This document shows, in pieces, positions 50,168-58,919 of a stretch of 64,000 nucleotides of DNA. Within the stretch, counting starts at the first letter, position 1. Every line of letters begins with the position of its first letter. Position numbers and translations under genes: made by a program. The notes under the pieces were generated by a model that made no database searches, was not told the origin of the DNA, and saw only the letters and a list, made by a program, of their open reading frames with translations. Source of the DNA: Sphingopyxis flava (GTDB lineage Bacteria > Pseudomonadota > Alphaproteobacteria > Sphingomonadales > Sphingomonadaceae); the NCBI RefSeq assembly GCF_900168005.1, contig NZ_FUYP01000014.1, positions 1 through 64,000 of the forward strand, read 5' to 3'.

Positions 50168-51095
50168 CCGAGCGTGCTCTGGGCAACAGCGGTCTTTTGA
50201 TCCGCCCCTTCGTGCTCGGCGGCAATGTCTTCGGGATGACCGCCGATCGGGCCGCAAGCTTTGCGGTGCTCGATCGCTTTGTCGAGCGGGGCGGCGGGAT
50301 GATCGATACGGCCGACGTCTATTCGGCCTGGGTGCCGGGGAACAAGGGCGGCGAATCGGAAACCATGCTCGGCGAATGGCTGAAGGCGAGCGGCGCGCGC
50401 GATCAGATACTGATCGCGACAAAAGTCGGGAGGGCGGGCTGAAGCCTGAGCGCGTGCGCGCGGCGGTGCAGGGTTCGCTCGACCGGCTCGGCGTCGATGC
50501 GATCGACCTTTATTTTGCGCACAAGGACGATCCCGACGTGCCGCTCGATGAAGTGCTTGGCGCGTTCAGCGAACTCATCGACACAGGCACCGTAGGCGCG
50601 ATCGGTGCATCTAACTATTCGGCCGCTCGGCTCGCCGAGGCGCTCGAGCTATCGGACAAGACCGGTCTGCCGCGCTTCACGGTCGTACAGCCTGAGCTCA
50701 ACCTCCTCGACCGCGCCCAATATGAAGGACCCCTGCAGGCGCTGTGCACCGCCGAGGGGCTGGGGGTCATCACCTATTTCAGTCTCGCGTCGGGCTATCT
50801 GTCGGGCAAATATCGCGATGCTGCTGATCTCTCCAAGAGTCCGCGCGGTGCGCGCGTTCAGCCCTATATGACGGGGCGCGGGCCGGACGTGCTCGCAGCG
50901 ATGGAACGGATCGCGGAGGAGACGGGCGCGACGCTGCCCCAGATCGCACTCGCCTGGGTGGCGGCGCAGCCTGGCGTGACCGCGCCGATCGCCAGTGCAA
51001 CCAGCGTCGCGCAACTCGACGAGATCATGGCAAGCGAGGCGGTGACCCTTACGCCCGAGCAAATCGCGGCATTGACCGAGGCAGGCAGAGCCTAG
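50164..51095 (+). pseudogene. Aldo/keto reductase, frameshifted
   Basis: The protein reads in two frames. The first part (50164-50442) has ALGNSGLLIRPFVLGGNVFG, the catalytic Asp/Tyr block MIDTADVYSAW and ILIATKVG, then stops. The second part, one frame back, continues GGLKPERVRAAVQGSLDRLG through DLYFAHKDDPD, GAIGASNYSA and the NADP-binding C-terminal region to 51095. Joining them at the G-rich run GTCGGGAGGGCGGG (about 50427-50440) restores one full-length AKR of about 310 residues. A single missing base would explain it. Either the gene is inactivated or this is a sequencing error. Confidence 0.8.
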
Positions 51096-51877
51096 TCGAG
51101 CGCGCAGCTTGCGCCGCTGATTGCGCGCTCGGTGAGGAAGCCGTCGATCGCTTCGAGCGCCGCTGCGTGCGCGGTCGCATTAAAGTCGCGGGGCGCCGCG
51201 GCGCTGCCGGGGTCATCGACCGGATGCGCGACGTCGAAGCGGTGGCCGGCGCCGGGATAGAGCTTTATGATGAACGGATATCCGGGGTTCTGGACGCGGG
51301 TAGCTGCAAGCGCTTCGAGCCGCTTCAGGGGCGCAGTGTCGTCTTGCGTACCCTGCAGCGCGAGTACCGGCATGCGCTGGGGCCAGGGTGAGCGTTGCGA
51401 GCGAACCGAGGGATAATAGACGATCGCCGCGCGAAAGCCGCTTTCGGAACCATCCGGCGTCGAGGCAAGAGTCAGCGCGCCCTCGCCGCCGCGCGACCAG
51501 CCGATCGCGAGGCCCGGGCAGCGCCGGTCAAAGCGGTGCATGGCGCGCAGACGAGCGAGCGCGTCGATCGCGATCGCCGCACGCTTCTCGCCCGCTGAGC
51601 CAGGCGGTCTCAAACGCTCGAGCGCGGCGTCGTCGTCAACAACCAGAACATCGATCCCGCGCTGGTTCAGAAAAGCGGCGAGGTCGGCATATTGATTGCC
51701 GGGTGCAAGCCTCCCGATCCCCTCGGCGCGCGGAAAGAGAATGGCCCATGGGCGGGGTTTCGTATCCGTCGCCACGGGTATCAGATGGAGATCGGCGGGG
51801 AGGGTATCGCGCGCCGCGGCCGGGGCGGCTGAGGCGGCGAGCAGGAGTGCGAGGCAGAGGAGGGACAGCGCGCGCAT
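51092..51877 (-). CDS. Secreted dienelactone-hydrolase-like alpha/beta hydrolase
   Basis: A 261-residue protein with a signal peptide (about 1-22, ending APAAARD). The nucleophile elbow is AIGWSRGGEGAL (Ser about 128), an Asp lies in LQGTQDDTAP, and the His is in YPGAGHRFD. This matches the dienelactone hydrolase/CocE-like group but lacks the hallmark Cys nucleophile of true dienelactone hydrolases. It would act in the periplasm; substrate unknown. Its stop overlaps the convergent reductase stop at CTAG (51092-51095). A small XRE regulator lies 62 bases upstream on the same strand. Confidence 0.78.
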   Translation of the reverse strand: MRALSLLCLALLLAASAAPAAARDTLPADLHLIPVATDTKPRPWAILFPRAEGIGRLAPGNQYADLAAFLNQRGIDVLVVDDDAALERLRPPGSAGEKRAAIAIDALARLRAMHRFDRRCPGLAIGWSRGGEGALTLASTPDGSESGFRAAIVYYPSVRSQRSPWPQRMPVLALQGTQDDTAPLKRLEALAATRVQNPGYPFIIKLYPGAGHRFDVAHPVDDPGSAAAPRDFNATAHAAALEAIDGFLTERAISGASCALD

Positions 51878-51939
51878 GAACGGGGTACCTTTCGCTATGC
51901 CGGTTTACGCCCGATTGCTGCAGCGGCCAAGCTGCGGCT

Positions 51940-52155
51940 TCACCTTTCCTGCCACTGGAATACGGTCTCGATCGGTTTGCCAAAGACGCGCGCGATGCGG
52001 AATGCGACCTCGAGCGAAGGTGAGTATCTGCCTTGCTCGACCGCGGCGATGGTCTGGCGCGTGACGCCGACCTTTCGTCCCAGTTCGCCCTGCGTCATCT
52101 CGCCGGCCAGAAAGCGCAGCGTCCGGATGTCATTGGTGAAAGGCGGTCTGGTCAC
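51940..52155 (-). CDS. Small XRE-family transcriptional regulator
   Basis: 71 residues consisting almost only of a Cro/CI-type helix-turn-helix: MTQGELGRKVGVTRQTIAAVEQGRYSPSLEVAFRIARVFG. It starts with GTG, preceded by CCAGGAAAT. Such short XRE proteins (YozG/ImmR-like) commonly autoregulate and often pair with a small membrane protein; here the following gene is a secreted hydrolase instead. A dyad at 52185-52204 upstream may be its operator. Confidence 0.87.
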   Translation of the reverse strand: MTRPPFTNDIRTLRFLAGEMTQGELGRKVGVTRQTIAAVEQGRYSPSLEVAFRIARVFGKPIETVFQWQER

Positions 52156-52184
52156 GTCGGATTTCCTGGAGCGAGCGAGAATTT

Positions 52185-52204
52185 ATGTTAATCAAATCTG
52201 ACAT
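52185..52204. promoter_or_regulatory. Candidate XRE operator
   Basis: ATGTTA-(8)-TGACAT is an inverted repeat with one mismatch, located 30 bases upstream of the XRE start in an AT-rich patch between the divergent XRE and panB genes. It could serve both promoters. Confidence 0.35.
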
Positions 52205-52276
52205 GAAGTAAAAGATACACGACACAAACCGCGGAACCGCTTTTGCGCTGCAACATTAAGGTCTAAGCCGCGCGCC

Positions 52277-53140
52277 ATGTCCACGCTCCCCAAAACGCTC
52301 ACCCTCGACACCTCCACCAGCCGCGCCAATCCGACGCCGCAGCCGATGAAGCGCCTGACGGTGCCGCGGATTCGCCAGCGAAAAGGCGGTGAGCCGCTGG
52401 TTATGCTGACCGCTTACACGGTCCGCATGGCGCAGCTGCTCGACCCGCATTGCGACATGCTGCTCGTCGGCGATTCGCTCGCGCAGGTGATCTATGGCCT
52501 GCCGCACACGGTCGGGGTGACGATGGATATGATGTCGCTGCACGGCGCGGCCGTCGTGCGCGGCAGCTATCATGCTGCCGTCATCGTCGACATGCCGTTC
52601 GGCAGCTACGAAGGGAGCCCGCAGCAGGCGTTCGACAATGCCGCGCGGCTGCTCAAGGAAACGGGCGCCGCCGCCGTCAAGCTTGAGGGCGGGAAGGTGC
52701 TCGCCCCGACGATCGAGTTTCTGACCCAGCGCGGCATCCCTGTGATGGGCCATGTGGGTCTGACGCCGCAGGCGGTCAATATCCTCGGGGGCTATGGCGT
52801 GCGCGGCAAAAGCGAGGAGGAAGCGCGCTCGATTGTCGACGATGCCCTAGCGGTTGCGCAGGCCGGCGCCTTTTCCATCGTCATCGAAGGGGTACTCGAA
52901 TCGATCGCGGTAGAAATCACCAACAAGGTTGCCTGTCCAACGATCGGCATCGGCGCATCGGCGCAGTGCGACGGACAGGTCCTCGTTACCGACGACATGC
53001 TCGGCATGTTTGAACGGGTCCCCAAATTCGTGAAGCGCTACCAGGACATGGCCAGCATCGTCAGCGGTGCCGTCAAGGAATATGCGGACCAGGTCAGGTC
53101 CCGTTCATTCCCGACCGAGGATCAGATCTACGCCGGCTGA
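52277..53140 (+). CDS. panB: 3-methyl-2-oxobutanoate hydroxymethyltransferase
   Basis: A 287-residue PanB, transferring a hydroxymethyl group to 2-oxoisovalerate in the pantothenate/CoA pathway. [40 protein letters not shown] (metal Asp), [21 protein letters not shown] and [15 protein letters not shown] are all present. The first 23 residues are a non-conserved Ser/Thr/Pro extension, and ATG 52346 ([13 protein letters not shown]) is an alternative start. No clear ribosome site is seen for either. panC is not nearby. Confidence 0.94.
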   Translation: MSTLPKTLTLDTSTSRANPTPQPMKRLTVPRIRQRKGGEPLVMLTAYTVRMAQLLDPHCDMLLVGDSLAQVIYGLPHTVGVTMDMMSLHGAAVVRGSYHAAVIVDMPFGSYEGSPQQAFDNAARLLKETGAAAVKLEGGKVLAPTIEFLTQRGIPVMGHVGLTPQAVNILGGYGVRGKSEEEARSIVDDALAVAQAGAFSIVIEGVLESIAVEITNKVACPTIGIGASAQCDGQVLVTDDMLGMFERVPKFVKRYQDMASIVSGAVKEYADQVRSRSFPTEDQIYAG

Positions 53141-53260
53141 CGACCGCTCTGCCGCCCGGCAGGGGGCAAGTGAATCGCTTGGCCTTTTCCGGCGCCCCCG
53201 CTAAGGAGGCGGCCGGTGGGACGCGTGTGCGAAAGCCGGATGGACGAGATGGAGGTTTGA

Positions 53261-54025
53261 TTGGCGCTGAGCCCGACCAATAATGCTGCGCTATTGCAGG
53301 AAGTCGACGAAGCCGTCCGCAAGGATCGGCTCGATTCGATCTGGACGAGTTATGGGCGCTGGATCGTCGCTGCGGTCATTGCAGCGCTCGTGGCGTTTGG
53401 CGGCTATCTTTTCTGGAACCATCAGCAGGAAACCAAGCGCGGCGAACAGGCCGAAGCGCTGCTCGCCGCCTTTGACAAGGCGAAGACCAGCCAGCCGGGT
53501 GCAGCCGCCCTCGAGCTTGACAAGCTGATCGCGGAAGGTGGGCCTGCGTATCGCGCGGCTGCGCTCGTCCAGCAGGCGAACCTCAAGGCTCAGACCGGGG
53601 ACCTTAAGAGTGCCGCCGCGCTGATGGCGAAGGTAGCAAGCGACACGAAAATCGATCAGGCGCTGCGCGACCTTGCCCTGATCCGCCAGACCGCGTTTGA
53701 ATATGACACGCTTAAGCCCCAGACCGTGATCGCGCGCATGAAGCCCCTTGTCGATGCAAAGGATTCAAGCTGGTTTGCCAGCGCTGCTGAGTTGAGCGCG
53801 ATCGCGCATTATCAGCTCGGCCAGTTCGATCAGGCGGGCGAGCTTTATGGCCGTATCGCCAAATTGTCCGATATTCCCCAGTCCCTGCAATCACGCGCTG
53901 TGCAGATGGCGGGGATGCTGGGCGTTGATGCGGTAGCAGATCGCGCGAGCGACAGCGCCGCAGCCGAAACGAAAGGCGAAGCCGCGCCGAAGGCAGCGGC
54001 CGCGAAAAGCGAGGAAGCCAAATAG
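53261..54025 (+). CDS. YfgM/TPR-like membrane-anchored periplasmic protein
   Basis: 254 residues from TTG 53261, supported by GGAGG eight bases upstream. An N-terminal cytosolic part, one transmembrane helix (about 33-51, WIVAAVIAALVAFGGYLFW) and TPR-like helices follow (AEALLAAFDKAK, AAALVQQANLKAQTGDLKSA). It ends in a Lys/Ala/Glu-rich tail. The order yfgM-bamB-der is conserved from enterobacteria, where YfgM works with the periplasmic chaperone network and SecYEG. bamB starts one base after its stop. Confidence 0.85.
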   Translation: MALSPTNNAALLQEVDEAVRKDRLDSIWTSYGRWIVAAVIAALVAFGGYLFWNHQQETKRGEQAEALLAAFDKAKTSQPGAAALELDKLIAEGGPAYRAAALVQQANLKAQTGDLKSAAALMAKVASDTKIDQALRDLALIRQTAFEYDTLKPQTVIARMKPLVDAKDSSWFASAAELSAIAHYQLGQFDQAGELYGRIAKLSDIPQSLQSRAVQMAGMLGVDAVADRASDSAAAETKGEAAPKAAAAKSEEAK

Positions 54026-54026
54026 G

Positions 54027-55358
54027 ATGAAAAGCCGGTATGTATTCTACGCGGCGCTGCTCACGCTGCCGCTGGCAGCTTGCGGCGCGCTGAAGGGCAA
54101 CGGCGGGCCGAAAACCCCGACCGTCGGCGAACGCGTCTCGATCCTGTCGAATGACAATAGTGTGAAGGTCGACCCCGCGCTGGCCAGCACGGCGGTCGTG
54201 CTGCCCGAGCCGGTGGTCAATGCCGCATGGTCGCAATCGGGCGGCAATGCGTCGAAGTCGATGGGCCACCTTGCCCTCGCCGCCTCGCGCCGCCAGGTCT
54301 GGAGCGCCACAATTGCGGGCAGCACCAAGAAGCAGCGCCTCGCCTCCTCTCCCGTCGTCGCTGACAACCGCCTCTTCGTCGTCGACACCGACGCGGTGGT
54401 CACGGCCTTTAGCGCCGACACGGGCGCCAAGCTCTGGACGGTGTCGATCGGGAGCTCGGGCAAGGATTTTCAGGATTCATTGTTCGGCGGCGGCGCGGCG
54501 GTCGACGGCAATGTCGTCTATGCGACGAGCGGCGTCGGCGACGTCGCCGCGCTCAATGCGAGCGACGGATCGATCATCTGGAAGGTCAAACCCGCAGGGC
54601 CGCTGCGCGGCGCGCCGACGATTGCCTTCGGCGGCGTCTATGCGATCACGCAGGACAATCAGATCATCGCCCTCAACGCCGCCAATGGCGCGGTGCTGTG
54701 GCAGGCGACCGCTTCGCTCGAAGCCGGCAGTGTTTTCGGCGCAGCGTCGCCGGCGGCGGGCGAAGCAACGATCGTTGCGGGTTTCTCGTCGGGCGAGGTT
54801 CAGGCCTATCGGTACGAGAACGGCCGCGACCTTTGGGAAGATGCTCTTGCGCGCACGTCGATGGCGCTGTCGGTTTCGACCCTGACCGACGTCGATGCCG
54901 ATCCGGTCATCGACCGGGGCCGCGTTTTCGCTCTTGGTCAGGGCGGCCGCATGGCGAGCTATGAGCTCAATACCGGCCAGCGCGCGTGGGAAATATCGAT
55001 CGCGGGTATTTCGACCCCCTATGTGGTGGGTGAATGGGTCTTTGCGATGACCGACGATGCGAAGCTGCTCTGCGTCGCACGCGGATCGGGGAAGATTCGC
55101 TGGATCCAGCAACTCCAGCGCTACCGGGTCGAGACCGAAAAGAAGAAGAAAGATCCGATCCGCTGGACCGGCCCGATCCTGGCTGGCGGGCGGCTGATCG
55201 CGGTGAACAGCGAGGGGCAGCTCGCCGAATTTTCGCCGACGGACGGATCGACGCTCGCGACGAGCGAGTTCAAGACGTCGCTGTCGCAGACCCCGGTGGT
55301 CGCGAACCGGACGCTTTACATTCTCGCGGACGACGGACGCATCACCGCTTGGCGGTAA
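54027..55358 (+). CDS. bamB: Outer membrane assembly lipoprotein BamB
   Basis: 443 residues with lipobox LPLAAC (Cys about 19). After it comes an eight-bladed beta-propeller of PQQ-like repeats, each with an AxxxxxGxxxW pattern: AFSADTGAKLWTVS, ALNASDGSIIWKVK, ALNAANGAVLWQAT, AYRYENGRDLWED, SYELNTGQRAWEIS. It is the BAM complex subunit that helps insert beta-barrel proteins. Immediately downstream of yfgM and 47 bases before der. Confidence 0.94.
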   Translation: MKSRYVFYAALLTLPLAACGALKGNGGPKTPTVGERVSILSNDNSVKVDPALASTAVVLPEPVVNAAWSQSGGNASKSMGHLALAASRRQVWSATIAGSTKKQRLASSPVVADNRLFVVDTDAVVTAFSADTGAKLWTVSIGSSGKDFQDSLFGGGAAVDGNVVYATSGVGDVAALNASDGSIIWKVKPAGPLRGAPTIAFGGVYAITQDNQIIALNAANGAVLWQATASLEAGSVFGAASPAAGEATIVAGFSSGEVQAYRYENGRDLWEDALARTSMALSVSTLTDVDADPVIDRGRVFALGQGGRMASYELNTGQRAWEISIAGISTPYVVGEWVFAMTDDAKLLCVARGSGKIRWIQQLQRYRVETEKKKKDPIRWTGPILAGGRLIAVNSEGQLAEFSPTDGSTLATSEFKTSLSQTPVVANRTLYILADDGRITAWR

Positions 55359-55405
55359 CAGGGCAAGGCTGCGCGCGCGGCCGGGCCGACGGATAGGAAC
55401 GAAGC

Positions 55406-56773
55406 ATGGCGCGATCCGCGACGATCGCCATAGTCGGTCGGCCCAATGTCGGCAAATCGACGCTGTTCAACCGGCTGGTCGGCAAGCGCCTCGCGCTCGT
55501 CGATGACCAGCCGGGGGTGACGCGTGACCGGCGCGAGGGCGATGGCAAGCTGCTCGGGCTCGAGTTCCGGATCGTCGACACGGCGGGGTTCGAGGATCAC
55601 GACGCCGCGACGCTGCCAGGCCGGATGCGCTTGCAGACCGAAAAGGCGGTCCGCGAGGCCAATGCGGCCCTTTTCCTGATCGATGCGCGCGCGGGCGTCA
55701 CCCCGCTCGACGAAGAAATCGCGCGCTGGCTGCGCAGCGAAGACACGCCGATCATATTGTGCGCGAACAAGGCCGAAGGCAAAGCGGGCGAAGCCGGACT
55801 GATGGAGGCCTATTCGCTGGGCTTTGATACCGTCCTTGCCTTGAGCGCCGAACACGGCGATGGCCAGGTCGAGTTGTTCGATGCGCTGCGCCCCATCGTC
55901 GAACCCTTCATGGACGCTGAGGCCGAAGAGGCTGCTGCTGAAGAGGATGCGCTGGGTCCGATGAAGCTCGCGATCGTCGGACGGCCCAATGCCGGCAAGT
56001 CGACGCTGATCAACCGCATGATCGGAGAGGACCGTCTCATCACCGGGCCCGAGGCCGGGATCACCCGCGACTCGATCCGCGTGGATTGGCAGTGGGAAAA
56101 GGACGGCGAGGTTCATGAAATCCAGCTGTTCGATACCGCAGGGATGCGCAAGCGCGCCAAGGTCCAGGACAAGCTCGAGAAACTGTCGGTCGCGGACGCG
56201 CTTCATGCGGTCGATTTCGCCGAGGTTGTCGTGCTCTTGCTCGATGCGACCAAGGGGCTTGAGGCGCAGGATCTGCGCATTGCCGACCGGGTGCTGCAGG
56301 AAGGGCGCGCGCTGATCGTCGCGCTCAACAAATGGGACGTCGCTGAAAATCCCTCAGCCCTTTTCAATGGCGTGCGCGGCGCGCTCGACGACGGGCTCGC
56401 GCAGGTGAAGGGGGTCCCTGTCCTCAGCATTTCGGGCGCGACGGGGAAGGGCATCGATACGCTGGTGCGCGTCGCCTTCGAGCAGCGTGCGATCTGGACC
56501 AATCGCGTTTCGACCGCAAAGCTCAACCGCTGGTTTGAGGGGGCGGTAGCCGCCAATCCGCCACCGGCGCCGGGCGGCAAGCGGATCAAGCTGCGCTATA
56601 TCACCCAGGCTCGCACGCGTCCGCCGACCTTCGTCGTCTTCGGCACCCGGACCGATGCGTTGCCGGCGAGCTATGAGCGCTATCTGGTCAATGGCATGCG
56701 CAAGGAACTGGGCTTCCAGGGCGTCCCGGTGCGTCTCAACTTCCGCAATTCGCGCAACCCCTATGATGAATGA
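55406..56773 (+). CDS. der: GTPase Der (EngA)
   Basis: A 455-residue double-GTPase for 50S subunit maturation. The first G domain has GRPNVGKST (about 11-19), DTAGFEDHD and NKAEG. The second has GRPNAGKST (about 193), DTAGMRKRAK and NKWD. The C-terminal KH-like domain ends in FVVFGTRTDALP and VPVRLNFRNSRNPY. TAGGAAC supports ATG 55406. The next gene starts inside its last codons. Confidence 0.97.
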   Translation: MARSATIAIVGRPNVGKSTLFNRLVGKRLALVDDQPGVTRDRREGDGKLLGLEFRIVDTAGFEDHDAATLPGRMRLQTEKAVREANAALFLIDARAGVTPLDEEIARWLRSEDTPIILCANKAEGKAGEAGLMEAYSLGFDTVLALSAEHGDGQVELFDALRPIVEPFMDAEAEEAAAEEDALGPMKLAIVGRPNAGKSTLINRMIGEDRLITGPEAGITRDSIRVDWQWEKDGEVHEIQLFDTAGMRKRAKVQDKLEKLSVADALHAVDFAEVVVLLLDATKGLEAQDLRIADRVLQEGRALIVALNKWDVAENPSALFNGVRGALDDGLAQVKGVPVLSISGATGKGIDTLVRVAFEQRAIWTNRVSTAKLNRWFEGAVAANPPPAPGGKRIKLRYITQARTRPPTFVVFGTRTDALPASYERYLVNGMRKELGFQGVPVRLNFRNSRNPYDE

Positions 56774-56978
56774 GCCGTCCGCCGCGGCGGTGGTCGATGC
56801 GCGCGGCATGCGCTGTCCCTGGCCGGCGCTGCGTCTTTCGCGCGCGATGCGCGCCGAAAGCGAAGTCCTCTTGCTTGCCGACGATCCGCAGGCCGCGCGC
56901 GAGATTGCGGCGCTTGCGGCTCAGCACGACTGGACGGTCGAAACCGCGGGGGAGGGGTGCTGGCGGGTCGCGCGCTGA
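56766..56978 (+). CDS. TusA/SirA-family sulfurtransferase-like protein
   Basis: A 70-residue protein. VVDARGMRCPWPALRLSRAM carries the family's Cys-Pro active site, and LLLADDPQAAREIAALAAQHDW is the second strand-helix. It probably carries persulfide sulfur for tRNA thiolation or cofactor synthesis, but the tusBCD partners are absent here. The start (ATG 56766 or 56763) overlaps the end of der by about 8-11 bases, so translation is coupled. Confidence 0.82.
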   Translation: MNEPSAAAVVDARGMRCPWPALRLSRAMRAESEVLLLADDPQAAREIAALAAQHDWTVETAGEGCWRVAR

Positions 56979-57092
56979 TCCGTTTCGGGACATGTTGCGG
57001 GCGGGCTTTCCTGCTGTAACGGCTTTTTTACCCAAGTGGGGCATGGAGGCCGCTGGGACCAAGGACCAAATCGAGCACCAAGGAACGGAACA

Positions 57093-57497
57093 TTGGAAGA
57101 TATCCTGGTCGATTGGGATGAATTCCGCGCGACGCGCGCTCAGCTCGGCGCTGCATTTATCCGGATTCTCGGCTATTTTCGCGAGGATGGCACCAAGTCG
57201 GTCGCCGTGATCGAAGAGGCGATGCGCGCGCGCGATGCGCGCGGTCTCGTTATGCCGGCGCATACGCTGAAGAGCGAGGCCCGGCAGTTTGGCGCCGAAC
57301 GGCTGGGCGAACTGGCCGAGGATATCGAGATGTTCGCACGCCGCTGCGTCGAAAGCCAGGTCAGCCCCGAAGAATATCTGCCGCGTGTCGTCGAACTGCG
57401 CCCGCTGTTCGAAAAGACACTCGCAGCGCTTGAGCGCGAGGCCAATCCGCTCGTTCAGCGCCGTCCGGCGAGCTTCGGAAACGCCGTCAGTTACTGA
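57093..57497 (+). CDS. Hpt-domain phosphotransfer protein
   Basis: About 134 residues from a TTG at 57093 (AAGGAAC upstream). A four-helix Hpt domain with the phospho-accepting His in PAHTLKSEARQFGAERLGELAEDIE (HxLKxxA pattern). It starts with DEFRATRAQLGAAFIRILGYF. It passes phosphate between response regulators, but neither kinase nor regulator is encoded nearby, so it is an orphan phosphotransferase. The GTG/TTG ambiguity leaves the start uncertain by a few residues. The 3' end overlaps the convergent DUF418 gene by seven bases. Confidence 0.8.
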   Translation: MEDILVDWDEFRATRAQLGAAFIRILGYFREDGTKSVAVIEEAMRARDARGLVMPAHTLKSEARQFGAERLGELAEDIEMFARRCVESQVSPEEYLPRVVELRPLFEKTLAALEREANPLVQRRPASFGNAVSY

Positions 57498-58744
57498 GCG
57501 GGCGGGCGTCGTCGCATCGGCTGCGGCGATGCGCGCGACAGGCTGCGCCACAGCCACTCGAGCGGGCCATAGTGAAACCGGTCAAGCCACGGCTTCGACC
57601 AGAGCAGCATCGCGGCCCACATGCCGAAGCAGAAGAGATAGAGCGGCGCTCGGCCCACGCTGCCGAACAGGCCGAGGCCATAGCCATAAAAGATCGTCGT
57701 CATCACGATCGAGGTCGTCAGATAGTTTGTGAAGGCCATGCGGCCCGCAGCCGCAAGCCGGGCGCGGACAGCATCGCTTACGGTGATGCGGATCAGCCAC
57801 AGGATGAGCGCGGCCCAACCGAAGGTCATCATGATGTCGAAGGGGAGCGAAAGCGCTGCCGCCGATCCGAAGACCGCCACGCCGCTGAAGCCTGCCTTTG
57901 CCTGATAGACAGCAAGGCCGGCGAGCGGCGGCGCGGCGAGGAGAAATCCGGCGATGGCCCATTTCAGATAGCGCGCCGCGGGCCATTGCCCCGTCAACAT
58001 GCGGGACTTGAGCAGCGCCATCCCGGCGAGCATCAGCCCCATGGTTTCCCAGAGCATCACGATCAGGCCCTCCACGGGTTTGCCCGCGGTCTCGGTGATG
58101 CGATGCGTGACGATCGCGCCGTAGCTTCCAAGATAGCGCGCAAGCTCCTTCGCATAATCGGGCGAATTCGCGCCCATCGCCGTCTCGATCTGACGCAGCG
58201 CGGTGCTAGCGCCTGCGCCGGCATCGACCGGCAGCGCGCCCGCTTGCGCCGCGAGGAGCGAGGCCCAGAGCGCGAGGAAAAGCGCTGCGCCGACCAGGAA
58301 AAAGCCGGCCGCCCACCAGGCCAGCGCCCTTGCGGAGAGGCGCCGAAAGGGGAAGAGAAGCAGGCCGCAGACGGCATAGAGAAAGAGAATGTCGCCGAAC
58401 CAGATGAAATAATAGTGGGCGAGACCGAAGAGCGCGAGCCAGAGCATCCGGGCATAATGGGCACGCAGCGGGCTGCGTCCCGCAGCTTCGGCGCGTTCGA
58501 TGACGAGCAAGGTGCTCGCGCCGAAGAGCATCGAGAAGAGCCCGCGCATCTTGGAGTCGACAAAGAGGAAGTTGAAGAACCATGCAGCAAGGTCGGCCCC
58601 GCCGGGCGGCCCGCCCGCAGCAGGGTTGGAATAGGCCGGGAAGGGCAGGGCAAAGGCGACGATGTTCATCGCCAATATGCCCATCACCGCGACCCCCCGG
58701 ATTGCATCGAGGCTTTCGAAGCGTTGGTTCGTCGCCGCGTTCAT
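57491..58744 (-). CDS. DUF418/YeiB-family membrane protein
   Basis: A 417-residue protein with about ten hydrophobic helices. ESLDAIRGVAVMGILAMNIVAFA is the family's signature first helix, GLFSMLFGAS the next conserved block, and GRMAFTNYLTTSIV begins the C-terminal DUF418 part. Function unknown; relatives resemble acyltransferase-3-type membrane proteins. ATG 58744 is chosen over a longer frame to 58828 because it starts right before the conserved region. It is divergent from coq4, with a 175-base gap that holds a perfect 20-base palindrome. Confidence 0.85.
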   Translation of the reverse strand: MNAATNQRFESLDAIRGVAVMGILAMNIVAFALPFPAYSNPAAGGPPGGADLAAWFFNFLFVDSKMRGLFSMLFGASTLLVIERAEAAGRSPLRAHYARMLWLALFGLAHYYFIWFGDILFLYAVCGLLLFPFRRLSARALAWWAAGFFLVGAALFLALWASLLAAQAGALPVDAGAGASTALRQIETAMGANSPDYAKELARYLGSYGAIVTHRITETAGKPVEGLIVMLWETMGLMLAGMALLKSRMLTGQWPAARYLKWAIAGFLLAAPPLAGLAVYQAKAGFSGVAVFGSAAALSLPFDIMMTFGWAALILWLIRITVSDAVRARLAAAGRMAFTNYLTTSIVMTTIFYGYGLGLFGSVGRAPLYLFCFGMWAAMLLWSKPWLDRFHYGPLEWLWRSLSRASPQPMRRRPPAQ

Positions 58745-58856
58745 GAGCTGCCCCTGCTGTCTTAGGGGGATGATACAGTTTAGGGCGCGCGGCGTCCAGC
58801 GCGCTGATCGAGGCTTTCCGAACCCCAAATCTGCATTTCTCCGCCCAGTGAGACCG

Positions 58857-58876
58857 TATTGACATTTATGTCAATA
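58857..58876. promoter_or_regulatory. 20-bp palindromic operator overlapping a -35 box (DUF418 / coq4)
   Basis: TATTGACAT-TT-ATGTCAATA has perfect nine-base arms. It contains TTGACA (58859-58864) reading towards coq4, with a weak -10 (TAGGTC, 58881-58886) at 16 bases. The TGACAT..ATGTCA core is like operators of several TetR-type regulators. No matching regulator is adjacent. Confidence 0.65.
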
Positions 58877-58919
58877 ATGCTAGGTCGTACAGCGACATCG
58901 ATTCCCAGCGAGACTGAAG

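Noticed and set aside
53149-53162. CTGCCG/CGGCAG stem after panB as a terminator
   Set aside because: Two-base loop and no T-tract; too weak.
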